DNA of 64,000 nt from Paenibacillus sp. J5C2022 (GTDB lineage Bacteria > Bacillota > Bacilli > Paenibacillales > Paenibacillaceae), in contig NZ_JAOQJC010000024.1 of the NCBI RefSeq assembly GCF_025567625.1, positions 1 through 64,000 of the forward strand, read 5' to 3'. Positions within the stretch are counted from its first letter, which is position 1. The number at the start of each line of letters is the position of its first letter. This document shows, in pieces, positions 34,190 through 42,772 of this stretch. The translations under genes were made by a program, and so were the position numbers. Below the pieces are notes generated by a model. The model worked only from the letters and a program-made list of their open reading frames with translations. It was not told where the DNA came from and ran no database searches.

Positions 34190-36027
34190 CCACCTAATCC
34201 AATGGCGAACTCCGGTCCCGTAACCTTCACCAAGTAAATATCGTCATCTATCTTCTGAACGGTGCTGTGGCTTTGGCGCTTAATCTGTCGTTCCGTTCTC
34301 ATAATAAAGTAAAGCGGAGCCTCGTAGCCCGCAACCTCGCCGCGCAGCTGGTCGTCTTCAAATACTGCGCTTACCTGCGCTTGCAGCGTTCTGGCCATAT
34401 CCAGTCCCGCTTCCGCCGATGTCATCTCCCTGAGCCAAGGGTACGTGCGATCCAGCCGGCGAAGCATGCCGATGAAGTCCTCGTACAGCTGCGTCCACGT
34501 CTTGTTCAAACCGCGGGTTTCTTCCAGCAGATCGTCCGGATGGAGGAAGTGGGACATGATCCCGAGCGATGTGATGGTGTTGGCTTCCAGCCATCGGTTG
34601 TAGGAGGTCTCGAAATAACCGGATGTAATCCGCGGCATGTCCAGAATGCCATCGTCGCCAAGCTCGTATTCCTGGACAAAAGCGTTCCCGCTAAAATCGG
34701 TATCGTACAGAGAAGCGATGACCGCCAACTCCGGCCATGCAGCCTTGAGCGCCTTGCGTCCCTCCAGTCCCAGCACGTTGGATGGCGGCACGTAGGACAG
34801 CGCCTTATAGTTCGGGAATGCCTCCTCCAAGTAATTCAGCACCACTTCGACGGCTGCTTCCATCTCCTCCTGCGATCGCCAGGGATCGTAGCCGAATTCG
34901 CGGGAAACCTCCTCGTTCACGGTTAGCGACTGGTGATTGTAGCCATGTATCCCAATCTCGCCTCCGCTCTTGATCACCTCGCGGCCGTAAGAGATCAAGT
35001 TATGCTTCTCTTCGTCCCCGGGATTCTCATATGGGGGAAGGACATCCTCCCAATATGATTGAATCAGTACAGCCGTATACTTCACATCATACTGCTTGGC
35101 CGCCTTCAGCATATCCGGCCACCAGACGTTCCGGAAGAAGGTGGGATTGTCAACGCCGTATTGGCGATAGATGACAGGCTCCAATTCCCTGCTGTATGGT
35201 GCCGGGAAGTCGTCAATATAGAATAGCTTGGAATTGAAGACGGGGTAGATGAACTCCTTCTGCAGCATGCTGATTCCGCTGGCGATCAAGCCTCTGCTAT
35301 GCTTCAGATGCAGCATGTTCCCGTTATAGACCAGGAATCGGCCTTGTCCGTAATCGCGATGCCACATCAGCGGTATGCCTTCCAGACTCCTGGCCAGCAA
35401 GGTCGCCTCGTTATCAAGCTCCAAGTATAGCGAAGTGTTGTACAAGTAGTCCTCACCGGTGCGCAAGCCCTTCTCCCCGATAAGCACATTGGACGTCAAC
35501 TCAATGCCGGTTGCCTCATCGGCGTACAGAAAGTCGGTAATGCCGAGTCTGCGATACACCTGGTGGAAGCTGTCGTCCACTGTCGGCATGGTCATCAGGA
35601 ACACTGATCCGCCATTGTATACGAACTCCAGCAATTCTGTCACATCGCCGATATCCGACAGCTTGCTCGTCGTCAGCATGACCGTAGTGCAGGCGCCATA
35701 ATCAATTGCATCCTGCGAAACATTGACTTCAAGCGAATCGCGCTTCATATACTGAAGCATGCGGACGGCGTTGTCCTTGATCCCTATGCTCTGCTCTATC
35801 TGCTCCGAGTAAGTGACGCAATAGAGCTCGTCGGTCATCGCGTAGTCCGTATTCTCTCCGATCTGCTCCTTCAAGCTCATAAGCGCTTCGTACTTCTCCA
35901 GGAACCGCTCGTTCTGATTGAATCGCAAGACGAATTGTGAGCGAGCCACCTGGATGACTACGCCTAGCGTCAGAATAAATAAGAGAATAAGAATGATATT
36001 TCGTTTGAATTTCTGTTCATTCTGCAT
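34186..36027 (-). CDS. pelA: PelA-like membrane-anchored polysaccharide deacetylase (DUF2194 type)
   Basis: A 613-residue protein with one N-terminal membrane anchor (about 10-28) and an extracytoplasmic body. An alpha/beta amidotransferase-like fold covers about 90-260. The NodB-like deacetylase has the metal motifs FYIDDFPAP and EIGIHGYNHQS. This matches the deacetylase half of PelA as found in the Gram-positive pel clusters, where it partly deacetylates GalNAc and makes the polymer cationic. The GH166 hydrolase half of Gram-negative PelA is absent. It overlaps pelE by 11 and pelF by 4 bases. Confidence 0.88.
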   Translation of the reverse strand: MQNEQKFKRNIILILLFILTLGVVIQVARSQFVLRFNQNERFLEKYEALMSLKEQIGENTDYAMTDELYCVTYSEQIEQSIGIKDNAVRMLQYMKRDSLEVNVSQDAIDYGACTTVMLTTSKLSDIGDVTELLEFVYNGGSVFLMTMPTVDDSFHQVYRRLGITDFLYADEATGIELTSNVLIGEKGLRTGEDYLYNTSLYLELDNEATLLARSLEGIPLMWHRDYGQGRFLVYNGNMLHLKHSRGLIASGISMLQKEFIYPVFNSKLFYIDDFPAPYSRELEPVIYRQYGVDNPTFFRNVWWPDMLKAAKQYDVKYTAVLIQSYWEDVLPPYENPGDEEKHNLISYGREVIKSGGEIGIHGYNHQSLTVNEEVSREFGYDPWRSQEEMEAAVEVVLNYLEEAFPNYKALSYVPPSNVLGLEGRKALKAAWPELAVIASLYDTDFSGNAFVQEYELGDDGILDMPRITSGYFETSYNRWLEANTITSLGIMSHFLHPDDLLEETRGLNKTWTQLYEDFIGMLRRLDRTYPWLREMTSAEAGLDMARTLQAQVSAVFEDDQLRGEVAGYEAPLYFIMRTERQIKRQSHSTVQKIDDDIYLVKVTGPEFAIGLGG

Positions 36028-36922
36028 GTCTTGCTCCCTCCGACCAAAACCTCACGAGCATCAAGGCGCGATTGGACAGCCTGATCGGCGACTGCTTGAG
36101 CTGAAGAAGCGTCTGCTGTAGCTTAACCATGGATCTCATCGTGTAATAGACCTTCATCATGCACAAGTAAGCTTCTTCGCGATACGGGAAAGCCTCTACA
36201 AACCGCAAGCTTGTCGTCTCCGCCATCGGGATCAGCTTCAGCGCCAGCTCCGTCTCGACCTTCTCTTCGTAAGCCCACTCTGCGCTTTCCCCCAGCTTGA
36301 TTAATTGCTCCAGCACGGACAGATACGTATATTGGTACTTGAACAACGTCCGCTCATCCAGGAAGCCGCTCTTCATGAACCCTTGCAGCACTTCGGCATA
36401 CGTCTTGGCGACATGCCTGTCCTCCCGGTCGTTCTCGAATTGAACGGACAGATCCTGCAAAGCCAGAAGTAGCTTGCGCTTCACTTCCATGATGGCGCTG
36501 ACCGCATAGTGCGACGTCTCCGTATCATCATTGCTTACCGCCTTCTGCAGAATGTCCAGATAATGGGTCGCATCCTGCTTGAGCACATCAATCATAACCC
36601 GACGACGCGTAGCATGCTCGCTGATCAGCAAGGCATCTTCGATCGGAATAATGCCTAATTCCTTCTCACGGTTCACTTCGGAATAGACACCCGTGCGCTG
36701 AAGATGCTGCTCCTCTTGCTGCTTCGCGACATAATCGGTGAATTCGTCTCCTTTGTTCCTTATCACCCGCTTCGGCCAGAATAGCGGATACAGCCAGCCG
36801 ATGCCGGGGAACGACGCCACGATGATAAGCCTGAGCAGCCAGTCGCGCGGCGACTTGCGATGGCGCACGCCCAATATAATAGCAGACAGCAGGACATAAC
36901 AGGCGTAAATAATTATGTTCAT
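36017..36922 (-). CDS. pelE: PelE-like membrane protein with helical repeats
   Basis: A 301-residue protein. Two membrane helices lie at the N-terminus (about 2-20 and 28-52, with PGIGWLYPLFWP between). A long all-helical cytoplasmic region follows, consistent with the tetratricopeptide-like fold of PelE. I chose the ATG at 36922, one base past the PelD stop, with AGAGGA upstream; an ATG 16 codons earlier lies inside the previous gene. PelE joins PelD to the synthase PelF in the known complex. Sequence similarity in this family is low, so position carries much of the weight. Confidence 0.82.
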   Translation of the reverse strand: MNIIIYACYVLLSAIILGVRHRKSPRDWLLRLIIVASFPGIGWLYPLFWPKRVIRNKGDEFTDYVAKQQEEQHLQRTGVYSEVNREKELGIIPIEDALLISEHATRRRVMIDVLKQDATHYLDILQKAVSNDDTETSHYAVSAIMEVKRKLLLALQDLSVQFENDREDRHVAKTYAEVLQGFMKSGFLDERTLFKYQYTYLSVLEQLIKLGESAEWAYEEKVETELALKLIPMAETTSLRFVEAFPYREEAYLCMMKVYYTMRSMVKLQQTLLQLKQSPIRLSNRALMLVRFWSEGARHAE

Positions 36923-36923
36923 G

Positions 36924-39116
36924 TTACTGATCCTCTTCCGCCAGAGTAAGAGAGATGCCCCTGCGGGCAAAGCGGTCCATCACAGGTCCCGCATCCTCCC
37001 TGCTCGTGCCGGACAGCAGCACAAGCACAGGCCCCTCCGCATGCCGGCCGATGTAGTCGGTCTCGCGAAGCATGGCGGCGATAGCCCGGCTTGTCTCCCC
37101 GATATGCGCAGCATCATCTCCGCCGTCGCTTCTCAGAATCAGGTACGGTGTATGATGCTCCTTCAGCGCCAGCCGCTTGGAAGCGACGATCTCCTGGAAC
37201 ACTTCATCCCGCAGCAGCGGTGTGCCGGCTATGTATCGCTGGTCTTCCGTCGCCTGGGTGAAGGCGAACGCCTTGGACAACGCCGAAGAGACCAGATCCA
37301 CTGTCGTCTTGAACAAGTTCTGATGATACAATGAGAACTTCTCGAAGGGCAGGCCGTCTATCATAACAACCGCAGATACCATTCCCTTATCGTAGATTGG
37401 AGCGCACATCAACGGCGCGTTGCCTACAAGATGCTTGTTGACGAACATCTCCCCATCATGGATAACCGCCGAAATATAGGCATGATCGGTGACCTTTATC
37501 GAATTGGCGGCTGCTGCACCGTTCATACCCGAGCTTGCGACCAGTCTTAAGTAAGATGCGTCCCGATTCACCGTATAGATCGAGACATACGGCACCGACA
37601 TGATGGACTTCACGACATTGACCGTTGCCGTGAATACCTTCTCCGGCTCCAGACTTTCCAGTTCCTTCGTAATGGAGTAGAGCTTGCCGTAGCTGTCGCC
37701 GGCATTCAATATCCGCAGTTGCAGCTCTTCCTTCACTTCCCGCACATCGTGGTATACGCCGTTCAGGAACTCGTGCTTATCCTCCAGTTCGGCAATCTTG
37801 ACCTGCTGCTCCTCGATCCGGTTGTTCTTCCGCTCTATCGAATAACCGACCACCAGCCCGATAAAGAGGTAGATAGCAATCTGGAAGAAGAAATCCGTTA
37901 TATATAGAAGCGATATGAAGTCGTTGCCCTCTTGCAGACGCTCGAAAATATAGAGACCGATAGAGAGCATCACCGCCATAATGGCCTGCTTGTTGCCATA
38001 TAATATGCCCATAATTGTAATATAGAAGAGCTTTACATCTATAACCGAACCTCCGCCAACATCGCCGTTCAGCGTCAGCCATGCGGTTAGCCCGAACGCC
38101 AGCAGGTTCTCCCCGTACGGCTGTATCTGCTTCAAGAACGGCTTGTACGCCATCAGACCGGAGGACGCTCGTTCCGCCTTGGCAGTGGCCGCTTCTGCCG
38201 CAGCCTGCTGACTCTGGAAGTAAGCGAATGTACGCTGCAGCCCTTCCGCAATGGAGTATAGAGGAGACCAGTCAAGCTCTCGCTGCACGCGATCATTGCT
38301 TAGAACTGAGCGCTCAATGTCACCGCTTCGAGATTCGCCGTACGTGATCTTCTTCACCGGCTGCAGCTCTTGAACGTAATCGACAAGTTCCTTCACACTG
38401 CACTCCGTTCCCGTGGATACATTATACACTCCTGTCAATCCCGAGAGAGAAGCGCGATAGATGACATCCGCCACATCTTCAACATAGATGAAATCCCTGG
38501 TCTGGCTGCCGTCTCCATGTATAACGATATCCTGTCCGGCAATAGCCCGATTGAGAAACGTAGTGACGACTCCGCCTTCGCCAATAACCGACTGTCTTGG
38601 CCCGTACACGTTCGAGAAGCGGAAGCCTAGCGTCTCCAGCCCATACCATTCCTGCCACTTCCGAGCATAACGCTCACCCGACAGCTTGCTCATGCCGTAC
38701 GGCGACAGCGGAGAGCACTCCGCATCCTCCCTGATCGGCAATTGCTGCTGAACGCCATATACGGCAGCTGAAGACGCGTAGATGAACTTGGTTACGTTGA
38801 AGCTTCTGGACAGATTAAGCATGTTGATCAGGCCGGACACATTCGCTTCCGCATCCCGGGCAGGGTGAATGATGGAATCCGTTACACTCACCTGCGCTGC
38901 CATATGTACGACAATATCGAACTTGTTGCTGCGATAGATTTCTTCGCACTTGGGGTCCTCTATCGATAACGAATGGCTCTTATGCTTGAAGTTAATATAT
39001 TCTCTCTTGCCCGTAGACAAGTTATCGATGATGACAACATCATGTCCCTCCTTATGGAATCGTTCAGCAATATGCGAACCGATGAAGCCGTACCCCCCCG
39101 TCACTAGGACTTTCAT
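36924..39116 (-). CDS. pelD: PelX/GalE-type epimerase fused to the c-di-GMP receptor PelD
   Basis: A single 730-residue frame with two parts. Residues 1-300 form an extended SDR epimerase: nucleotide loop TGGYGFIG (6-13), catalytic Ser and the Tyr140-x-x-x-Lys144 pair in SPYGMSKLSGERY, and NVYGPRQ. This fits a UDP-GlcNAc/GalNAc 4-epimerase such as PelX. An Ala-rich linker (300-320) leads to PelD: four membrane helices (335-425), a coiled coil, a GAF domain (about 475-620), and a degenerate GGDEF domain. The I-site RxxD is intact (Arg684-E-T-Asp687, then YIG), while the GGDEF signature is lost. PelD binds c-di-GMP there and switches on polymer synthesis. Ribosome binding site AAGAGGTGA; first gene of the operon. 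Confidence 0.9.
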   Translation of the reverse strand: MKVLVTGGYGFIGSHIAERFHKEGHDVVIIDNLSTGKREYINFKHKSHSLSIEDPKCEEIYRSNKFDIVVHMAAQVSVTDSIIHPARDAEANVSGLINMLNLSRSFNVTKFIYASSAAVYGVQQQLPIREDAECSPLSPYGMSKLSGERYARKWQEWYGLETLGFRFSNVYGPRQSVIGEGGVVTTFLNRAIAGQDIVIHGDGSQTRDFIYVEDVADVIYRASLSGLTGVYNVSTGTECSVKELVDYVQELQPVKKITYGESRSGDIERSVLSNDRVQRELDWSPLYSIAEGLQRTFAYFQSQQAAAEAATAKAERASSGLMAYKPFLKQIQPYGENLLAFGLTAWLTLNGDVGGGSVIDVKLFYITIMGILYGNKQAIMAVMLSIGLYIFERLQEGNDFISLLYITDFFFQIAIYLFIGLVVGYSIERKNNRIEEQQVKIAELEDKHEFLNGVYHDVREVKEELQLRILNAGDSYGKLYSITKELESLEPEKVFTATVNVVKSIMSVPYVSIYTVNRDASYLRLVASSGMNGAAAANSIKVTDHAYISAVIHDGEMFVNKHLVGNAPLMCAPIYDKGMVSAVVMIDGLPFEKFSLYHQNLFKTTVDLVSSALSKAFAFTQATEDQRYIAGTPLLRDEVFQEIVASKRLALKEHHTPYLILRSDGGDDAAHIGETSRAIAAMLRETDYIGRHAEGPVLVLLSGTSREDAGPVMDRFARRGISLTLAEEDQ

Positions 39117-39253
39117 ACTATCACCTCTTCCCTCTTAAAACTATACATCCCGCAGCTGAACAAAAAATGAACACCGCTCCAGATGTGCAACGCCAAAAAA
39201 AGCCTCGTCAGACTTCGGCAAACAAGAAAATTCTTCTTTATTTTAACGTTTTA

Positions 39254-39270
39254 TTCGACATTAATCGACA
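39254..39270 (-). promoter_or_regulatory. Two Spo0A boxes in 10-bp phase at the Pel-type operon promoter
   Basis: On the minus strand TGTCGAT (39264-39270) and TGTCGAA (39254-39260) repeat with 10-bp spacing, which puts both on one face of the helix. The second is an exact 0A box, and the first differs at one base. They cover the start site of the upstream promoter, as at abrB where Spo0A represses. A TAAAAT lies about 10 bases past the second box, so a Spo0A-activated second promoter is also possible. Confidence 0.6.
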
Positions 39271-39275
39271 CATTT

Positions 39276-39305
39276 ATTATATCATATCTTTGGCGTAATA
39301 GACAA
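39276..39305 (-). promoter_or_regulatory. Promoter of the Pel-type operon
   Basis: Minus strand -35 TTGTCT (39300-39305, in the T-tail of the preceding terminator), spacer 18, perfect -10 TATAAT (39276-39281) with extended TGA before it. The leader is about 150 bases and AT-rich. It contains GCCGAAGTCTGACGAGGC followed by seven T (about 39191-39218), a weak hairpin that could attenuate. I see no GEMM riboswitch in it. Confidence 0.65.
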
Positions 39306-39366
39306 AAACCCCCATGGCTACGGCGATGTTCAGTTGCGCATTCCATCGCCGTTCACCAAAGGGGGT
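39303..39366 (-). terminator. Terminator after the beta-helix protein gene
   Basis: Minus strand long hairpin with outer stem ACCCCC/GGGGGT, an inner TGG/CCA and ACGGCGATG/CATCGCCGT stem, and TTTTTG after it. It begins about 50 bases after the stop of the beta-helix gene and ends the unit before the Pel-type promoter. Confidence 0.88.
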
Positions 39367-39418
39367 ATAGTTCCAAAGACCTATCTATTATTCATACCAC
39401 CGCAGCATTGTCGTTCAC

Positions 39419-42124
39419 TCAGTTCAAAGGATAGTGAAGCATCTCACCACTCGCCGGCAGTTGGGTCGACTCGTCATCGTCCAATACTACACCCAGAGCA
39501 AGGTTGCTTCCCGCCTGCGAACCGAGCTCTTGCAGCGAGATAGCCGCCTCAATCCGAACATCTTGCTCATGATACGCAGACTTCCGCTTCAAGTTGCTCA
39601 CTTGCACCCATGACCAGTCCTGTCCTTCTCCGTCATACCGGTACAGTCTTCCATACTCCAGCATGTACTCAGCTCCACCGGAGGACCAGCCGGAAGCGAG
39701 GTAACCCGTATCCGCCATAGCGTCGGTATCCAGGAACACTTGTGTCTTCTTCGTCTGCAGTCCACTTCCTTCTATTAATAAGTAGAGGTACTCTTCATCA
39801 TGGTAGGCCTTGAGCAGTTGCGGATTGCCAGCCCCTTCATCGAGAGGAGGCACATGCATCCAATCGTCGCCTGAGCCATCGATGTCAATGGACGGTTCCT
39901 GCACCGGCGGTATGGTCGGGATAGCTCCCCCTCCTTCGCCGCTTACAGTCAACAGGCTCCGGCCCAGCGGCAAGCGGTCATCCATGGAATCCTTCCACAC
40001 ATAGCCGATGCCGATATCGCTCTCTACGGCTTCCATATGCTCCAAGGAAAGCGCCGCTTCTACCGTTGTCGATGTAGCGACATGCTGGCCAAGTTCCTTG
40101 TAAGACAGTATTCTCGACCAATCCCAGTCGGTCCCGCCCGATCCGCTGTAGCGATACAAGATGCCGTTCTCCAGCAAGTAATCGGCCCCGCTGCCGGACC
40201 AGAACGGCGTCTGGAAGCCGGTATCCGCATTATTGTCTGTGTTCATATACAACTGTCCTTTATCTCCCAGCAAGCTGCCTGTCACCATGATGTAAAGCTT
40301 TCCATTCGACAGGACGGCCTGTAATGTACGAACATTGGAATTGCTCTCGGCTGCAGTGGGAATACTCTCCCACTCGCCGGCATGGCCGTCTACCGTGAAG
40401 CCCTCCTCAGCCGGAGGGACGGTCGGCGTCGGCTCGGCACTTGGTACCGGTTCGACGCCTCCGCCTGGATCGACGCTTGGCTCCGGGCTTGGCTGCGTTG
40501 TCGGGCTAAGCGTCGGCTCCGGCGGAGATGACGGCTGCGGTGTAGGCTCTGGTACCGGTGGAGGAATGGTCCCGCCGTATTCCAATGCTCCGATGTCAGC
40601 CGCTTCGCCTTGAAGCCGCGCCGCTCCGAACAAATCCAGCGTACCGGAGCCAATGTAGGCATTCGTTCCGCTGTCAATTGCCGGAGAATGCGAAGACAGC
40701 GCTATATCGCCTTGATTCGGAGCTGCCAGCTTCGGGTCGGCGAAGATGGAATGCTCGTCGAAGCCCGTCACTTCCCTGAATTCCTCCCAGGTGGAGTATG
40801 ACTGCCTCTCCCATTGCCAGCCAGCCGCATCTACCCCGTCGGATCTGTAATACAGATTATAATCCACTACATTGCCAGATCCGGTGAAGCCGTACTTGTG
40901 CACCAGTTTTTGACCAGGTTCCGCATAGATCAGATTATTCACCACTACGTTGTCCACATTGTTTTCCTGAAAGGTGATCGCTCCGTAGCCCTGCTTGTAC
41001 GTATCGTTGAACAGCAGCGTGTTATTGGCCACCACATTATGGCTTGCTCCGCCGTTATCCTCGTCCGATCCGCCAAGCAGGATGCCTGCGCCGTCATTGT
41101 GATGTACATAATTATTGCGCACCGTGATGCCACTGGTCGTTCTTCCTTCATTCTCGCTGGCAATCTCAATGCCGAAGTTGCTGCCGAACACTTCATTCCG
41201 TTCAATTACAATATTCGCAGCGCCGTCGGCATAGATGCCTCCGGCGCTTCTCGAACCGCTCCTGTAAGCCGGATTGGTGGAGGAGTCGATATTATAGACA
41301 GTGTTGCTCCATACGGCGCCATTCCTCGCCTGATCCCGGCAAGGGCTGGAGCAAGCCCCATAGAAGCCGGCTATATCAATGCCGATGTTGTTGTTGTCGT
41401 GTACCGTATTATTGTCGATCGAGAAACCGTCGACATTGCCGCTTATGGTGAGCGATTCGCTCGAGCCGAGCTTCAGGTGATGAACCCGATTGCCGCTTAC
41501 GCGAATATCCGTAAGAGGAACGGCATCATTGCCGAATATATGAATGCCATGCGCGTTGCCGTCATCGGATCGGTTCTCGATATGATGCACATCATTGTTC
41601 AAGATATGGATGTGAGAGCCGCCTCTTCGCACGCGAATTCCCGCTGGCGTCTCCGAACTGCTGGACGTCGCCAGTCCGCGCAGCTCGAAGCCGTCGATGA
41701 CGACATAGCTGCTCCCCTTCAAGCTGATGAGCGCATTGCTCCCACTCGATATGGACAAGCCCGTCCCGTCAATGACAGGCCGCTCGCCCGGATAAGCCTG
41801 GATAATCATATAAGCGCCCTTCATGCCGGACGTCACTATGTTCACCAGCTCTTCATATATCCCGCCCCGTACCATCACCGTGTCACCGGGCGCAAGCGAA
41901 TCCACCGCATGCTGAATCGTCCGCCACGGAGCTTCGATCGTACCTGCCGCATGATCGTCGCCGTCTACTGCTACATAATAGGTAGCGCGGGGATACTGGC
42001 TCGTAGAATATGCCGACAGAGGCGTATAGGAGAGCAGAATCATCAACGACATCATGATTATGAAGCCTGCCTTGGCATAGGCAGGTACAGAAGTATACTT
42101 GCGATGTGCAGGATGTGCAGCCAT
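39419..42124 (-). CDS. Secreted right-handed beta-helix protein with two C-terminal carbohydrate-binding-like repeats
   Basis: A 901-residue exported protein. Residues about 18-42 form a signal sequence. A DUF1565/pectate-lyase-like entry (ATYYVAVDGDDHAAGT, PWRTIQHAVDSLAPGD) leads into parallel beta-helix coils to about residue 520, with repeated N-x-V-x-x-N patterns. A Pro/Glu/Thr/Ser linker of about 60 residues follows. Two homologous domains of about 150 residues end the protein, each with a D-x-D/N-x-x-ADTG block (MNTDNNADTG, LDTDAMADTG) and YLLENG/YMLEYG, resembling CBM9-type or DOMON-like folds. It probably binds or cuts an acidic or amino polysaccharide. It lies upstream of the Pel operon, same strand, with its own terminator. 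Confidence 0.8.
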   Translation of the reverse strand: MAAHPAHRKYTSVPAYAKAGFIIMMSLMILLSYTPLSAYSTSQYPRATYYVAVDGDDHAAGTIEAPWRTIQHAVDSLAPGDTVMVRGGIYEELVNIVTSGMKGAYMIIQAYPGERPVIDGTGLSISSGSNALISLKGSSYVVIDGFELRGLATSSSSETPAGIRVRRGGSHIHILNNDVHHIENRSDDGNAHGIHIFGNDAVPLTDIRVSGNRVHHLKLGSSESLTISGNVDGFSIDNNTVHDNNNIGIDIAGFYGACSSPCRDQARNGAVWSNTVYNIDSSTNPAYRSGSRSAGGIYADGAANIVIERNEVFGSNFGIEIASENEGRTTSGITVRNNYVHHNDGAGILLGGSDEDNGGASHNVVANNTLLFNDTYKQGYGAITFQENNVDNVVVNNLIYAEPGQKLVHKYGFTGSGNVVDYNLYYRSDGVDAAGWQWERQSYSTWEEFREVTGFDEHSIFADPKLAAPNQGDIALSSHSPAIDSGTNAYIGSGTLDLFGAARLQGEAADIGALEYGGTIPPPVPEPTPQPSSPPEPTLSPTTQPSPEPSVDPGGGVEPVPSAEPTPTVPPAEEGFTVDGHAGEWESIPTAAESNSNVRTLQAVLSNGKLYIMVTGSLLGDKGQLYMNTDNNADTGFQTPFWSGSGADYLLENGILYRYSGSGGTDWDWSRILSYKELGQHVATSTTVEAALSLEHMEAVESDIGIGYVWKDSMDDRLPLGRSLLTVSGEGGGAIPTIPPVQEPSIDIDGSGDDWMHVPPLDEGAGNPQLLKAYHDEEYLYLLIEGSGLQTKKTQVFLDTDAMADTGYLASGWSSGGAEYMLEYGRLYRYDGEGQDWSWVQVSNLKRKSAYHEQDVRIEAAISLQELGSQAGSNLALGVVLDDDESTQLPASGEMLHYPLN

Positions 42125-42293
42125 CTCTCCACCGTCTCTTTCGTCGCGGAACTTATTGTTGAGAATAATGCAAGTATATCAACTAGCATAGCTAAATAAC
42201 AGGGACAATCTGCCTGATTCAAATTCCAGGGATTGGTTTAATACATCTTATAGCAAGCTGCTGAACAAATACGATAATGCGGAGGAGATAATC

Positions 42294-42689
42294 ATGCCGA
42301 AAGAAACATCCCTTAACGGCGCTGTCGCCGGTGCAATCGTCGGCGGTGCGATAGGTGCGATAACCGCTCTGCTGCTGGCTCCGAAGTCCGGACGGGAGCT
42401 CCGTTCCGACCTTTGCGCCAAAGCCCAGTCGGTCAAGGAGCATACCTCCCAGCTGGCCGGCCAGCTCAGTGCGCAGGCGAAGGAGCTTGCCGGCAGTATG
42501 ACCGGCAAATCCGAAGAAGCCCCTGCCACTGCCTGCCATTCCGCTACAGACCTGGAGGAGCGTTCGGAGGGTATGAATACGATGGCGCCATCCCAGCCGG
42601 ACATGGTGAAGCTGGGCAAGGAAATGGACCGCATGCCCACCCATTCCGAATTGAGAGCAGAAGGCAAGCAACCTGATCCCGAACAATGA
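42294..42689 (+). CDS. ytxH: YtxH-domain general stress protein
   Basis: A 131-residue protein with a glycine/alanine-rich membrane helix near the N-terminus (AVAGAIVGGAIGAITALLLAPKSG), the YtxH hallmark, then RELRSDLCAKAQSVKEHTSQL as an amphipathic helix. The C-terminal third is polar and unlike the family. The ribosome binding site GCGGAGGAG is good. In B. subtilis ytxGHJ is sigma-B controlled. Here a YtxH and a YtxG-like protein flank sigB. A GTTTAA lies upstream (near 42236) but no matching sigma-B -10 follows it. Confidence 0.85.
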   Translation: MPKETSLNGAVAGAIVGGAIGAITALLLAPKSGRELRSDLCAKAQSVKEHTSQLAGQLSAQAKELAGSMTGKSEEAPATACHSATDLEERSEGMNTMAPSQPDMVKLGKEMDRMPTHSELRAEGKQPDPEQ

Positions 42690-42712
42690 TATGCTGCATA
42701 GCACCATGAACA

Positions 42713-42760
42713 GGCCCATGGCCGGCACTATCTGAACATTGCCGGTCATGGGCCTTATTG
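42713..42760. terminator. Bidirectional terminator between ytxH and sigB
   Basis: GGCCCATGGCCGGCA against TGCCGGTCATGGGCC forms a 15-bp stem with one mismatch between two convergent genes. T-runs are short on both sides (TTATTG and ATGTTC), so termination may be partial. Confidence 0.65.
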
Positions 42761-42772
42761 TCGTCTGAACGA

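Noticed and set aside
32687..34237. 516-codon open frame on the plus strand opposite pelF
   Set aside because: Antisense shadow of a well-recognised glycosyltransferase; low-complexity translation with no domain.
39117..39253. c-di-GMP riboswitch in the Pel-type operon leader
   Set aside because: Neither the GEMM-I core (GCAAACC...GACGCAAAGC) nor a GEMM-II pattern is found; only a weak GCC/GGC hairpin with a T-run.
40814..42199. 461-codon open frame on the plus strand opposite the beta-helix gene
   Set aside because: It mirrors the repetitive codons of the beta-helix coils, has no family motif and no ribosome binding site, and the minus-strand protein is clearly real.
42230..42270. Sigma-B promoter before ytxH
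   Set aside because: A GTTTAA is present but there is no GGGTAT-like -10 at 12-15 bases.
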